This document shows positions 34,704 to 43,862 of a stretch of 64,000 bases of DNA, one piece after another. This DNA comes from Paenibacillus solanacearum (lineage in GTDB: Bacteria > Bacillota > Bacilli > Paenibacillales > NBRC-103111). Both the position numbers and the translations under genes were made by a program. How positions within the stretch are numbered: position 1 is the stretch's first letter; each line of letters begins with the position of its first letter. Location of the stretch: the NCBI RefSeq assembly GCF_910593845.1, contig NZ_CAJVAS010000021.1, forward strand, positions 1-64,000, read 5' to 3'. Under the pieces are notes generated by a model. That model was not told where the DNA came from. It ran no database searches and saw only the letters and a list, made by a program, of their open reading frames with translations.

Positions 34704-36017
34704 ATGAACAGCAAATGGATCGGTATTTTCGCCGCAGGCTCCTTGATGCTTACGGCATGCGGGAATGGCGGGTCGCAAGCGGGCAATCCCGGAGCATCGG
34801 AAGCGGATGTCGCGAAGGTAGCTAACATGCCGGCGGAAATCAGCTTCTATATGTGGTCGATGTCGCAAAGCGAATTCGATTACATCGCCGAACAGGCGAA
34901 GAAGAAATTTCCCAACTACACGTTGAAAGCGGTTCCGAGCACCGGCTCCGGCGGTCCGACCATCGACGCGCTGGTTACCGCGGACAGCATGCCGGATTTG
35001 TTCGTAGGGCGCGGCGTCGCGACGCCTGATTTGCAGAAGAGCGGTTTGCTGTACGATATCGGCGACTTGATGACGAAGTATAAATTCGATGCGTCGCGGC
35101 TTGACCCGCTTGCTTTTGAACAGATGAAGCGGGAGACGGGAGGCATCATTGCAGGCATACCGCTTAGCGGAACAAACGGAGGGCTTCTCCATTACAACAA
35201 AGATTTGTTCGACAAGTTCGGCGTTCCATATCCGAAGGACGGCATGACCTGGGACGACGTGTACGAGATTGCCAAACTCATGACAAGAGTGGAAGGCGGC
35301 ATTCAGTATCGCGGATTTTCCGACCGCTGGATGGAAACGTTCTTCACCCAAAATCCGTTCGGCGAGCCGATCCTGAGCTTGACGGAAGACAAAGCGGCCG
35401 TCAACTCGGACAAGTGGAGAAAGATCGGAGAGAACTGGAAGCGGTTTTATACGATACCCGGGTTGAAATTCGACTCGACGACGATCAATAAGGACTTGGA
35501 TTGGAAGGAGTTTATAAAAGGGAATTCCGCCATGACGACCTTCGTCTCCCGGAATTTCATGGATTGGAATTTTGCGTGGGACATCGTCAGCATGCCAACG
35601 TACAAGGAGCTGCCGGGCATCGCGCGGCTGGCCGATTTCCGCAGCGTGTACATCACGAGCAGCAGCAAAAACAAGGATGCCGCCTTCCAGGTGGCCGCAT
35701 GGCTTGCATCCGACGATATGCAGTCCAAGCTCACGGCTGATACGGGATTATACCCGGTGCTGAAAAACGAAGAAATTAAAAGCAAATATATGATGAACGA
35801 CCCGCTCTATAAAGGGAAAAACATTAAGGCGGCGTCCTACAATAAAGTCGGTCCGGGCATGCCGGGGCGCAAGCCGGGACTTACGAACGTCAAGGCGGAG
35901 AATATGTTCATGAAGGAGCTGCAGAAGGCCGTAGTGGAGAATAAGGACTGGAATACGGTGCTGCGCAGCGCCGAAGAAGTGATTAACAAAGCGATTCAAT
36001 CCGAGAAGGCCAAATGA
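34704..36017 (+). CDS. Extracellular solute-binding lipoprotein (family 1), orphan
   Basis: 437 residues. Lipobox LMLTACGNG, Cys near 17, followed by a Gly/Ser linker and the family 1 fold with NKDLFDKFGVPYPKDGMTWDDVYEIAKLM near 170-195, the hallmark of sugar ABC binding proteins. It carries oligosaccharide to a permease pair that is not in the window. It is followed at 90 bp by an AraC gene that may regulate it, and preceded by a cre-like site. Strong paralogy with the proteins at 41642, 58360 and 61342. Confidence 0.87.
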   Translation: MNSKWIGIFAAGSLMLTACGNGGSQAGNPGASEADVAKVANMPAEISFYMWSMSQSEFDYIAEQAKKKFPNYTLKAVPSTGSGGPTIDALVTADSMPDLFVGRGVATPDLQKSGLLYDIGDLMTKYKFDASRLDPLAFEQMKRETGGIIAGIPLSGTNGGLLHYNKDLFDKFGVPYPKDGMTWDDVYEIAKLMTRVEGGIQYRGFSDRWMETFFTQNPFGEPILSLTEDKAAVNSDKWRKIGENWKRFYTIPGLKFDSTTINKDLDWKEFIKGNSAMTTFVSRNFMDWNFAWDIVSMPTYKELPGIARLADFRSVYITSSSKNKDAAFQVAAWLASDDMQSKLTADTGLYPVLKNEEIKSKYMMNDPLYKGKNIKAASYNKVGPGMPGRKPGLTNVKAENMFMKELQKAVVENKDWNTVLRSAEEVINKAIQSEKAK

Positions 36018-36118
36018 TCCGGCATTCCGTAAATTGCCGGGACGCTTCTTCCTGCGGACAACGCGGTTCCGTGCTATGATTACGCTATACACATCATGCG
36101 TCGTAGGAGATGAGAAAG

Positions 36119-36952
36119 GTGCATGAGCCGTTTTTTGAACGATTTTTTCCGAAAATGGTCGAGGTGCTCCTTCGGGGGGAGTCCTTCTGGAAACAACGGA
36201 AATACCGATTTGAGCTGAAACAGACGAGTCTGTATAACTTTGTGTACGTCATTGCCGGCAAGGGTACGTATGAATTGAACGGCGCCGTCTGGGAGCTGGG
36301 ACCGGGAATGGTTCTTCATATGGCTCCGGATGAGCACATGATCTTGTCCAGCTCGCAGGCGGAGCCTCTGACGTACTACAGCGTCCACTTCCTGTATTTT
36401 CCGATTGAGTGGGAGGGGAACCAGGCCAGATTGGGGGCCAAAGGCGCTCCTCTGCCGTTCGATCGGGTGTTCCCGGTTCATGCGGATGCGGCGGAGCTGG
36501 AACGACGGCTTAAGCAGCTGCATCAGCTGTGGAGCGACAAAAACGAGGGCACCGAATGGACCGTCAGGCTCCAGTTCTTGACGATGCTGAAGTGGCTGAG
36601 CGAGGCGCTCACCCATAAGCTGCGGGATGAAGACGAGACGGCACGGCTAATATCCGATTCCATGAAATACATTCAGGACCATTACCAGCTGTCCCTGGAA
36701 CGCGATAAGCTGGCCCGGATGGCGTCGCTGTCCGCCAGCTACTACTCGATTTTGTTCAAGCGATATTCAGGCTATACGCCGTTTGAATTTATTAACAAAA
36801 TCAGGCTGGATAAAGCGAAGCAGCTGCTCCGCATGACCAATGAGCCGATTTCGAAAATTGCCAGAGACGTCGGCTATCAGGACCCGTTATACTTCACACG
36901 GTTATTTGCAAGGGAAGTGGGCATGGCTCCCCGGATGTATCGCAAGGCATAA
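36119..36952 (+). CDS. AraC family transcriptional regulator
   Basis: About 277 residues. N-terminal cupin sensor (YELNGAVWELGPGMVLHMAPDEHM) and C-terminal double HTH: SLERDKLARMASLSASYYSILFKRY and ISKIARDVGYQDPLYFTRLF, ending GMAPRMYRK. Start choice: GTAGGAG abuts ATG 36110 but is well spaced for GTG 36119, which I prefer; both are possible. Likely controls the upstream SBP or the carbohydrate genes nearby. Confidence 0.85.
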   Translation: MHEPFFERFFPKMVEVLLRGESFWKQRKYRFELKQTSLYNFVYVIAGKGTYELNGAVWELGPGMVLHMAPDEHMILSSSQAEPLTYYSVHFLYFPIEWEGNQARLGAKGAPLPFDRVFPVHADAAELERRLKQLHQLWSDKNEGTEWTVRLQFLTMLKWLSEALTHKLRDEDETARLISDSMKYIQDHYQLSLERDKLARMASLSASYYSILFKRYSGYTPFEFINKIRLDKAKQLLRMTNEPISKIARDVGYQDPLYFTRLFAREVGMAPRMYRKA

Positions 36953-36990
36953 CCGCGCTTTTTGTAGCCAAGGGTTAGCATGCCAAAGTA

Positions 36991-37027
36991 AAACCAAGCC
37001 TGATCCGGCGGATCGGCTTGGTTTTTC
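36991..37027 (+). terminator. Terminator after the AraC gene
   Basis: AAACCAAGCC (36991-37000) pairs with GGCTTGGTTT, inner atcc/ggat, followed by TTTTT. Confidence 0.78.
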
Positions 37028-37067
37028 TGAATTTATCCGCTCCGGTTGTGCGCGTGCCGCCGCCGTG

Positions 37068-38414
37068 TTATCCCAGCAGCGCGCCTGCTTTCGTCAGCTC
37101 GGCCTGCAGCTCGCTGACGTCGATATCGGCGGGCGCTACGCCGCGTTTGACGGCGATGCCCGCCGCCGTGCCGGCGGCCTGGCCGGTCGCCATGCAGCTT
37201 GGCGTCAGCCGCGTCGTGGCGAGCGCCTCATGCGTCGTCGAGATGCAGCGGCCGCCGGCCAGCAAGTTCGTCATCCGCTGCGGCAGCAGGCAGCGGTACG
37301 GGATGTCGTAGGCGCCGTCGCCCTGCACCCAGGCGGCGGTTACGCCTTTGCCCGACGGGTCGTGGATGTCGATCGGGTAGCCGCTGCGCGCGATCACGTC
37401 GTCGAACCGGCGGCCCTGCACGACGTCGTCGACCTGCAGCGCGTAGACGCCGTCGATTCGGCGCGTCTCGCGAATGCCGATCTGCGCCCCGACGGAGGAG
37501 ATCGAGGCCCGTTCGAAGCCGGGCAGCTGGTCGCGCATAAACTTCGCCACCATCATGACCTGCCGACGCCCGGCATCCTCCGCCTCGGTCAAATGCTCGA
37601 CGTCCGTGCCGTCGAGTCCTTGAACGCGCGTCGTATTGACGAGCACCTCGTCCTCGGCCGGCCCGGTGAAGAACAAGACTTGATCGCGGTTAATCGGCAG
37701 GTTCGCTTCCTTCCAATGCTTGTAGAAGCCGAGCACCCCCGACAGAGGCAGACGCTCCAGCTCGTCGAACGGCGTTTTTTTATAAAATTCGTCGGGATGA
37801 TCAAGCATATACCGCTTCACCCGCTCCAGATCGACGCCCCGCATGCGGAACTTCATCGTCATCGGCTGCGTCCGCTGGTCGCCGTCTCTTCCCTGGAGGC
37901 AAGGAGCCCCTGACAGATAAGCAAGGTCGGCGTCGCCGGTCGTATCGACGAACAGCCGTCCCTTCACTTCGATTTTGCCGGACTTGGTCGTCAGCCGGAC
38001 CGATCCGATCGTATCGTCTCCCTGCAGCAGCACTTCGTCGACGAAGCTGTGGGCGAGCAGACGGACGCCGGCCTCCTTCAGCATATCGAGCGCGACGATT
38101 TTATACATCTCGGGGTGGTACGGCGTGATCGTATGCACGAAACCGACCGTATCCCGCACGTGGCCGGGCGAAGCGTCCGCCTCGATCAGCCGGTCGATGA
38201 TCTCCTGCGCGATGCCTCCGATGACCTGCTTGCCTTCCGTCGTATGAAAAGTCATCCAAGGATAGACGAGCGCCGCCGTCGACATCCCGCCGACAAACCC
38301 GTACCGCTCGACGAGTACGGTCTTCGCTCCGCTTCGTCCTGCCGCAATCGCCGCATTAATGCCGGCCGGACCGCCCCCGCATACGACGACGTCCGCTTCA
38401 ATGATTTTATTCAT
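37068..38414 (-). CDS. FAD-dependent oxidoreductase (FAD_oxidored family)
   Basis: 448 residues. N-terminal FAD-binding VVVCGGGPAGINAAIAAGRSG near 10-28 and RYGFVGGMSTAALVYP near 40, then LFVDTTGDADLAYLSGAP near 150 and the C-terminal NLLAGGRCISTTHEALATTRLTP segment, all typical of PF12831 proteins that sit beside carbohydrate genes. It probably oxidises a sugar-derived or organic-acid substrate. Divergent from a LacI regulator with an A/T-rich dyad between them (38486-38505). Confidence 0.85.
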   Translation of the reverse strand: MNKIIEADVVVCGGGPAGINAAIAAGRSGAKTVLVERYGFVGGMSTAALVYPWMTFHTTEGKQVIGGIAQEIIDRLIEADASPGHVRDTVGFVHTITPYHPEMYKIVALDMLKEAGVRLLAHSFVDEVLLQGDDTIGSVRLTTKSGKIEVKGRLFVDTTGDADLAYLSGAPCLQGRDGDQRTQPMTMKFRMRGVDLERVKRYMLDHPDEFYKKTPFDELERLPLSGVLGFYKHWKEANLPINRDQVLFFTGPAEDEVLVNTTRVQGLDGTDVEHLTEAEDAGRRQVMMVAKFMRDQLPGFERASISSVGAQIGIRETRRIDGVYALQVDDVVQGRRFDDVIARSGYPIDIHDPSGKGVTAAWVQGDGAYDIPYRCLLPQRMTNLLAGGRCISTTHEALATTRLTPSCMATGQAAGTAAGIAVKRGVAPADIDVSELQAELTKAGALLG

Positions 38415-38485
38415 GATCAGCTCTCCCGTTTCGAATGATTTTGGTGTAATATCCTCATTATAGCGTTCCGGGATAGGTTGCTTTA

Positions 38486-38505
38486 GTTTAAAATTGGTTT
38501 AAAAC
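38486..38505. promoter_or_regulatory. Dyad operator candidate between FAD oxidoreductase and LacI genes
   Basis: GTTTAAAATTGGTTTAAAAC is an imperfect palindrome (arms GTTTaAAA and TTTaAAAC; 14 of 20 positions symmetric) centred in the 135-bp divergent region. Likely site of the adjacent LacI-family regulator. Confidence 0.4.
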
Positions 38506-38549
38506 TTTTCATGAAACATAGTTCATGGACAAGCAAGAGAGGGAGACAG

Positions 38550-39584
38550 ATGCGGCGTAGCAGGGTAACGCTTTACGATTTGGCCGAGGAGCTGAATTTG
38601 ACGATCCAGACCGTATCGAAGGCGCTGCGCGGCCTGCCGGGCATGTCCGAGCAAACCCGCAGCGAAGTCGTCAGGCTGGCCAGGGAAAAAGGATACTTGA
38701 CGAAGGACCAGAAGCTGGCGTTCCGCTCTGAACGGATCGCGCCGTATCCGGTCATGCAAAGGCGGTTCCTGCTGGTCCAAAACGAATACTCGCTCAATTT
38801 CAACCGGCTGCTGCTGGAAGGGCTGCACGAGCGGTTTATGGAATTCGGCCATCACGTGCAGCCGCTTCTGCTGCCGCCTGGCCTCAAGCTCTCGGCGTTC
38901 GACGCGTGGGCGGAAGCGAGCGGCTTCGATTATGCCGAAGGCTTGTTTATCGCGCCGAGAATGGGGTACGACGCCGTGGAGCGCAAATTGCTGGAGCTGC
39001 CTATTCCCCGCATCTTGCTCAATTATCCGCCGCCGGAGGCGAAGGTCGACAGCGTCATCTGGGACGTGCACGAAGCGATGCACCAAGCGGTGCGCCATTT
39101 GCTGAGGCTCGGGCATACGCGCATTCTGTATGTAGGCGATGCGAGCGGGCAGCGGGGATTCGCTCTGCGCTGGCACGCCTTCGCAGAGGCGATGGCGGCG
39201 GGCGGTGTGCCGGTCCAGACGCAGGAGCACTGCACCGTACGCGCGAGCGGCCGGCCATGGCAGGTCGACTTCATGCGCTTGTATGCGCGCTGCAAGCCGA
39301 CCGCGGTCATCTGCGGGCTCGATGAAGAAGCGGATGCGGTGTATGGCAAGCTGCGCGAGATGGAGGTCGATATTCCGAGCGGCTGCTCCCTGGTCGCATT
39401 CATGAACGAGGCTTCGGGAGATCGGCCTGACTGCTCGCGCCCGCAGCTGCTGATCCGGGAAACCGGCTACCGTGCGGCCGACCGTATGCTGTGGCGGATC
39501 GCCAATCCGCACATGCCTTACGAGCATATCCGGCTCCGAGGCGAATTCGTGAGCGGCGAGACGACGGCGCCGCCGGTCCGTTGA
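38550..39584 (+). CDS. LacI family transcriptional regulator
   Basis: 344 residues. N-terminal HTH and hinge: VTLYDLAEELNLTIQTVSKALRG near 6-28 and GMSEQTRSEVVRLAREKGY near 31-50. The periplasmic-binding-protein-like effector domain follows, ending RETGYRAADRMLWRI. The start ATG 38550 follows AGAGAGGGAG; an upstream in-frame ATG at 38511 has none. Probably represses the divergent FAD oxidoreductase and possibly itself. Confidence 0.87.
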   Translation: MRRSRVTLYDLAEELNLTIQTVSKALRGLPGMSEQTRSEVVRLAREKGYLTKDQKLAFRSERIAPYPVMQRRFLLVQNEYSLNFNRLLLEGLHERFMEFGHHVQPLLLPPGLKLSAFDAWAEASGFDYAEGLFIAPRMGYDAVERKLLELPIPRILLNYPPPEAKVDSVIWDVHEAMHQAVRHLLRLGHTRILYVGDASGQRGFALRWHAFAEAMAAGGVPVQTQEHCTVRASGRPWQVDFMRLYARCKPTAVICGLDEEADAVYGKLREMEVDIPSGCSLVAFMNEASGDRPDCSRPQLLIRETGYRAADRMLWRIANPHMPYEHIRLRGEFVSGETTAPPVR

Positions 39585-39597
39585 TGCGCCGCAAATG

Positions 39598-39636
39598 AAA
39601 AAAACTCCGAACGAGAGAGGATCTCTCATTCGGAGG
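39598..39636 (-). terminator. Terminator of the PhyH gene
   Basis: On the minus strand CTCCGAA.../...TTCGGAG with inner GAGAGAG/CTCTC forms a stem and is followed by seven T (39598-39604 are A on the plus strand). It may also stop the convergent LacI transcript. Confidence 0.78.
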
Positions 39637-39645
39637 ACGATACCG

Positions 39646-40314
39646 TTACACTTTGAACGCCGCCTTCGACCAGGAATATTCGGGATCTTCCTGCGTCCCG
39701 TCCTTATACGTAGAGATTAGAGCCCATCGGTCTTTCCCGGAAGTGTTCGGGTAGGAGGCATGATACAGCAAATCGTGGAAAATGATGGCATCGCCCCGCG
39801 AGGCGGACAAGTCGACAATCGGCTCGCCTTCCAAATCTTTGTCTTCCAGCCGATTTTTGAACCCAAGGCCGTCCGAAGCGTCGCCGCCATGCGTTGACGC
39901 CCCTTTCAGGTGGGATCCGGGGACGATTCTCAGGCAGCCGTTCTCCGGCGTCGCATCGTCCAAAGCGATCCATACGGAAACTTTGTGACTTCCTTTCCAA
40001 TAAGGATAATCTTGATGCCAAGGCGATCCGAAGTCGGTCGAGGCATTTTTAAACACAAGCTTGTCGCTTAGAAATACGACATCGTCGCCGATAATTTCTT
40101 TCAGTGCATGAACCAGCGGCGGATGCGCCGCCGCTTTTTTGAATACGTCGCTCGCCACGGCCATTCCCAAGTAAACGCCTTCCTTGCCCACTCCGTGTTG
40201 CTCCAGCACTTTGCCGGCTTCTTCCTTGTACGCCGCCACTTCTTCCTTCGTAAACAGTTGACGCAGCACGGTATATCCGGCTTGCGCATAGTTCGATTTT
40301 ACATTTGCATACAT
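39646..40314 (-). CDS. Phytanoyl-CoA dioxygenase family protein
   Basis: 222 residues. The Fe(II) ligands are visible: the His-x-Asp in SPWHQDYPYWKGSHKVSVW near 118 and the distal His in IIFHDLLYHASYPN near 185, with NGCLRIVPGSHLKG between them. 2-Oxoglutarate-dependent hydroxylases of this group act on many small metabolites. Monocistronic on the minus strand, between a LacI and an AraC gene. The exact substrate is unknown. Confidence 0.85.
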   Translation of the reverse strand: MYANVKSNYAQAGYTVLRQLFTKEEVAAYKEEAGKVLEQHGVGKEGVYLGMAVASDVFKKAAAHPPLVHALKEIIGDDVVFLSDKLVFKNASTDFGSPWHQDYPYWKGSHKVSVWIALDDATPENGCLRIVPGSHLKGASTHGGDASDGLGFKNRLEDKDLEGEPIVDLSASRGDAIIFHDLLYHASYPNTSGKDRWALISTYKDGTQEDPEYSWSKAAFKV

Positions 40315-40442
40315 CGCTTTGCCGCCTCCTTTTGATCGTGCATCCCTGTATTAGATTAACGCGATTCACCGGAAATGCATATGCACGAAAAACGGTACTT
40401 TGTGACTCAATCAAGCATGGCTGCGTTTCGGGCACTCATCCA

Positions 40443-40480
40443 CGGCGGTTTTTGCGGACACGTGAGGCCGCCTTTTTGCA
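40443..40480 (+). terminator. GC hairpin with T tract in the 40315-40656 gap
   Basis: ggcgg (40444-) and ccgcc with a T5 tail. It follows no plus-strand gene. Apart from it and the PhyH and AraC promoters, nothing else is visible in this 340-bp gap. Confidence 0.35.
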
Positions 40481-40656
40481 CCATGAAGCGCTTGATCAAA
40501 TATGTGCACAAAATCGCTTTTCCGCTGCATTGAGGGTGCGGGTGCGAATCCTTCATACTGAAACCATCATCGTCTTTTAAGGATATGAAGTTGCGTAAAG
40601 ATACGCCGGAGCATGACACAATGTAATACAATGGACATAGGAAAGGAGTGTCCTCC

Positions 40657-41571
40657 ATGACGTTTGATCTGATGCATGCCACAGTCCGCTTTGACCGGAT
40701 CCGGCTCGTCGTTTCCGGCGATTTTACCGTGAAGCCCGGTTGGGTGTATGGCCCGGTCTGCTATCGGCATTATCAAATCGTTTATTTTCCAATCGGCACC
40801 GACACCCGGTACGTATGCTCGAACAAATCCGTCGTGCTCGACAAGCCTTGCGTCATTATTACGCCTCCCGGAGAAACGTATTCGTACGAATTCGATACAT
40901 CCCAGCCGGTCAGACATCTGTTCATTACGTTTTATTGGGAGGAGGATCCGTCTAGCGGGGGGAAAGCGCTGCAGCCCGACGAATCCGTCTGTTTTCATTC
41001 CGTGGAAGAAACGTTTGTGCCGATGCTGGTCGGGCAAATTTTATATTTGTCGAACAAAAAGGTGTATTTGTGGGAGGAACGATGCAAGCTGCTGCTCGCT
41101 TCCGCGCTTATGGAGCTGGAGGGACTGAAGGGAATGCCGTCCTCCAAGTTCGCCCCCGTTTCCGATACGAAGCATTCCTTACCCGTGCTCAAAGCGCTGG
41201 ATTATATCGATCGTCATTTGACGGAACCGATCACCATCGCCAGGCTCGCGGAGGAGGCGGGATGGAGCCATGAGCATTTCACCCGCAAGTTCGTCCAGTG
41301 CACCGGCATGTCGCCGCAGAAAGCGATTGTGAGACGGCGAATCGAGCGGGCGTGCCAGCTGTTGATTCAGGAGAAGTGGAGTATATCCGAAATCGCCTAT
41401 GCCGTCGGGTTTCAAAACGTGCATTATTTTTACCGGACATTCATGAGCGTGAAGGGGATGACCGCCTCCCAATACCGGCAAAAGTATTCGGCCCCCCATA
41501 TGATGCACCTGTCGCCGGTCAGCGGTATGGATGCGTCGTATCCCCTGAACAATTACTTCTATTACTCCTGA
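40657..41571 (+). CDS. AraC family transcriptional regulator
   Basis: 304 residues. Cupin-like sensor (VIITPPGETYSYEFDTSQPVRH) followed by HTH pair: ITIARLAEEAGWSHEHFTRKFVQ near 205 and ISEIAYAVGFQNVHYFYRTFMS near 255. ATG 40657 is chosen because AAAGGAG lies 8 bases upstream. It is 70 bp before an SBP gene on the same strand and probably its regulator. Confidence 0.87.
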   Translation: MTFDLMHATVRFDRIRLVVSGDFTVKPGWVYGPVCYRHYQIVYFPIGTDTRYVCSNKSVVLDKPCVIITPPGETYSYEFDTSQPVRHLFITFYWEEDPSSGGKALQPDESVCFHSVEETFVPMLVGQILYLSNKKVYLWEERCKLLLASALMELEGLKGMPSSKFAPVSDTKHSLPVLKALDYIDRHLTEPITIARLAEEAGWSHEHFTRKFVQCTGMSPQKAIVRRRIERACQLLIQEKWSISEIAYAVGFQNVHYFYRTFMSVKGMTASQYRQKYSAPHMMHLSPVSGMDASYPLNNYFYYS

Positions 41572-41641
41572 AAGGAATTGAGTATTTGGCCGGCTGCGGC
41601 TCGGCCTTGAAGGGTCCGCACATTGAAGAGGAGGGGAAGCG

Positions 41642-42943
41642 GTGGTAAAACAAGGGTTATGCTGTTTTTATGCGATTGTCTTATGCGGGGGAGTGCTCGC
41701 GGGCTGTAGCGGGGACAAGAAGCAGGGGGAAAGCGGCGGTGACGTCGCTGCGTCCGTCCATTATTCCCCTGCCACGGTCTCAGTTGCGATCGTTAGAAGT
41801 TATTTGACAGATGCCGAAATCCAACGTTTTATCATTGAGCCCGTCCAAAAGAAATATCCTCACATTACAGTCAATCCGGTAATTTTAACGGGAAACGTAA
41901 ATTTGCCCAATTTGATCGCAAGCGGCGACACCCCCGATTTGATTACCGCTAATAATATTACGCTCATTGGATATAAACAAATGGGCCTGCCGTCCGACAT
42001 CGGCGAAGTGGTCCAAAAGAACAAGTTCAATCTCGACCGGTTCAAACCGGATACGCTGGACGCGATAAAGATCGGCTACGAATCGGACTACCTGATCGGT
42101 ATCCCCTATACGATGCAGTTTAATGCGCTATACTACAATAAGGATATATTCGACAGATTCGGTGTCCCATACCCGAAAGACGGCAGCACCTGGTATCAGT
42201 TGATCGAGCTGGCCAGGACATTGACCAGGCAGCATGACGGCGTCAAATACCGAGGCTTTGAGCCCGACTCCTTATACCGGGCCGGTTCGCAGCAAAGACT
42301 GCCGCTGGTGGACCCGAAAACGCATAAATCGATTGGAAATACGGAGCAGTGGAAAAAAACAGTCGACATGGTGAGAAGCATTTATGAAATACCCGGAAAC
42401 GATACCGTGGCTACCTTCAGTGCAGGTGTGAAAGCGTTTTCCATCGACCGGAACTTGGCGATGATTGCCGGACTGAACTGGCTCGGCAATATGGCGGACG
42501 TGAAAAATGAATTCTCCAACTGGGATCTTTCGACGTATCCCGTATTTCCTGAACAGCCCGGCATCGGCACACAAATTGACATTCATCTGATGATGATGTC
42601 GGCGGTCAGCAAAAACAAAGACGATGCATTACGAGTAGTGGAAGTGATGACCTCCGATGAAGTGCAGCTGGATATGGCGCGTTACGGAAAAGTATCCGTA
42701 TTGAAGGATAAGAAGTTCGAGCAGGAATTTGCCAAAGATATGGATTTCCTGAAGGGTAAAAATATCCAAGCCGTGTTCAAGACGAAGCCCCAGCAGTCTT
42801 TCCCGCCGACGGAGTACGGTTCCATTGCCTTTAACGAGATCACGAATTTGATGAAAACGATAGTGAAAGACAAGACCGATACGAATACCGCTTTACGCAA
42901 TTACGACGAGCTCATGAATAAAAAGATCGCGGAAATCAAATAA
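41642..42943 (+). CDS. Extracellular solute-binding lipoprotein (family 1), orphan
   Basis: 433 residues. Lipobox GVLAGC with Cys 22, then an acidic/serine linker. The family core includes YNKDIFDRFGVPYPKDGSTW near 165 and LPLVDPKTHKS near 220. GTG start at 41642 follows GAGGAGGGG. Closely similar in layout to the SBPs at 58360 and 61342 (VDPK/LDPK segment, C-terminal NTALRNYDELMNKKI). No permease or ATPase gene is nearby. Confidence 0.87.
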   Translation: MVKQGLCCFYAIVLCGGVLAGCSGDKKQGESGGDVAASVHYSPATVSVAIVRSYLTDAEIQRFIIEPVQKKYPHITVNPVILTGNVNLPNLIASGDTPDLITANNITLIGYKQMGLPSDIGEVVQKNKFNLDRFKPDTLDAIKIGYESDYLIGIPYTMQFNALYYNKDIFDRFGVPYPKDGSTWYQLIELARTLTRQHDGVKYRGFEPDSLYRAGSQQRLPLVDPKTHKSIGNTEQWKKTVDMVRSIYEIPGNDTVATFSAGVKAFSIDRNLAMIAGLNWLGNMADVKNEFSNWDLSTYPVFPEQPGIGTQIDIHLMMMSAVSKNKDDALRVVEVMTSDEVQLDMARYGKVSVLKDKKFEQEFAKDMDFLKGKNIQAVFKTKPQQSFPPTEYGSIAFNEITNLMKTIVKDKTDTNTALRNYDELMNKKIAEIK

Positions 42944-43014
42944 ATCCAATCGGGCCAAGCGGATTCCGCGAACCCCTTCCGAGCTTAGGCGCACTTTCAA
43001 TTCCTCAGCTGCAT

Positions 43015-43473
43015 TCAAAAAGAGAAATACGCCTGCGAACGGTCGAGCAGCCGCGCATACCCCAAGGATGAGGCGATATCCTTGTGCACGGTGAAAGGAT
43101 ATCGGATCTTGAAGGCCAAATCGAGCAGCGCCGATTCGGCGAGACGCGTCCTGACCAGTCCCCAAGCCTCGTTCGTTGCTTCTGCGCAGCGTATGGCCTC
43201 GGCAACGGATAAACCTTTCAACTTGGCGAAAACGGATGCCCAGCGGACGAGGTCGACGCTCTCCTTCGAGCAGGGTGAGATGTATTCGCCCCAGCCGCTG
43301 AGCCCGTCGCTTGAAATTTTGAGCAGCCCGCAGTCGTACGCCCCGGCGTTCCAAGGCGGAAGCTGATTATGCAGAAACCGGCAATCGAACCGGAACACTT
43401 CCATCGAGCTGATGCGGTAGCGCGCCAGCTCGTTTTCATTGATAACAGGCGAAGGAACGGTTATGTTCAACAT
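43015..43473 (-). CDS. Riboswitch-controlled orphan protein resembling an enolase-superfamily N-terminal domain
   Basis: 152 residues. The part YDCGLLKISSDGLSGWGEYI (about 48-67) followed by a helical stretch with AWGLVRTRLAESALLDLAFK looks like the N-terminal capping domain of mandelate racemase/muconate lactonising enzymes (the GxxGWGE turn), but the barrel domain with the catalytic residues is missing, so it is not an enzyme of that type on its own. The start at 43473 has AAGGAG nine bases upstream; ATG 43482 abuts it. A complete ydaO-type riboswitch and terminator precede it on the minus strand (43768-43507), so expression should fall when c-di-AMP is high. I do not know its function. Confidence 0.7.
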   Translation of the reverse strand: MLNITVPSPVINENELARYRISSMEVFRFDCRFLHNQLPPWNAGAYDCGLLKISSDGLSGWGEYISPCSKESVDLVRWASVFAKLKGLSVAEAIRCAEATNEAWGLVRTRLAESALLDLAFKIRYPFTVHKDIASSLGYARLLDRSQAYFSF

Positions 43474-43506
43474 GGGATTCATCTCCTTACGGTTAGGTGC
43501 AAAACG

Positions 43507-43552
43507 CAAAAAGAAGCCCGAAGAGCAGAGAAACTCTGCTCCTGGACTTCTG
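43507..43552 (-). terminator. Expression-platform terminator of riboswitch A
   Basis: Minus strand: AGAAGTCC...GGGCTTCT outer stem with perfect inner GAGCAGAG-ttt-CTCTGCTC, then TTTTT. It lies between the aptamer and the start codon at 43473. Confidence 0.78.
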
Positions 43553-43589
43553 GCATGGCAAACAGAAGACCTGGTCGCGGTTCTCTCTC

Positions 43590-43768
43590 AATGCGCATAC
43601 GAGGTTAGCTGTCGGGTTCGGGCTTGAGAGCGCCCTACTCACGTTGCAACTGTTACACCGGTCTCACGGTGTCAGTTGTCAGCACTTGAGATTCACCCCT
43701 TGAAACCGTCGATGAGGCATAGGTTTCGATTGGGTCCCCCGTTTCCTGTAAAGGAATTCTGCGTTGGA
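43590..43768 (-). promoter_or_regulatory. ydaO-yuaA (c-di-AMP) riboswitch A
   Basis: Read on the minus strand: GCAGAATTCC, AACGGGGGACCC, AAGGGGTGAATC, a variable hairpin CAACTGACACC...GGTGTAACAGTTG, GAGTAGGGCGCTCTC, and CCCGACAGCTAACCTCGTATGCG. This is the order of conserved blocks in ydaO RNAs. Differences from the other three copies in this window: GGGGGACCC (not GGGGGAACC), AGGGCGCTCTC (not AGGGCGACTCTC), and GTATGCG (not GTAAGCG). The ligand affinity may be altered. Confidence 0.85.
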
Positions 43769-43796
43769 ATCGGAATATATGGTGTTATTGGAATGA

Positions 43797-43825
43797 ATCA
43801 TACGCCGTACGATGCGCAAAGTAAA
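43797..43825 (-). promoter_or_regulatory. Promoter of riboswitch A
   Basis: Minus strand: TTTACT-N17-TATGAT (-35 at 43825-43820, -10 at 43802-43797), with GCG directly before the -10 as in the promoters of riboswitches B and D. Confidence 0.65.
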
Positions 43826-43862
43826 ACCCGAAACCGGTTGGTTTTTTCGGGTTTTTCGTTTT
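43823..43862 (+). terminator. Terminator in the region between riboswitches A and B
   Basis: AAAACCCGAAA pairs with TTTTCGGGTTTT, T-rich tail tttttcgtttt on the plus strand. It overlaps the -35 of promoter A and could stop plus-strand read-through from the SBP gene at 41642. Confidence 0.6.
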
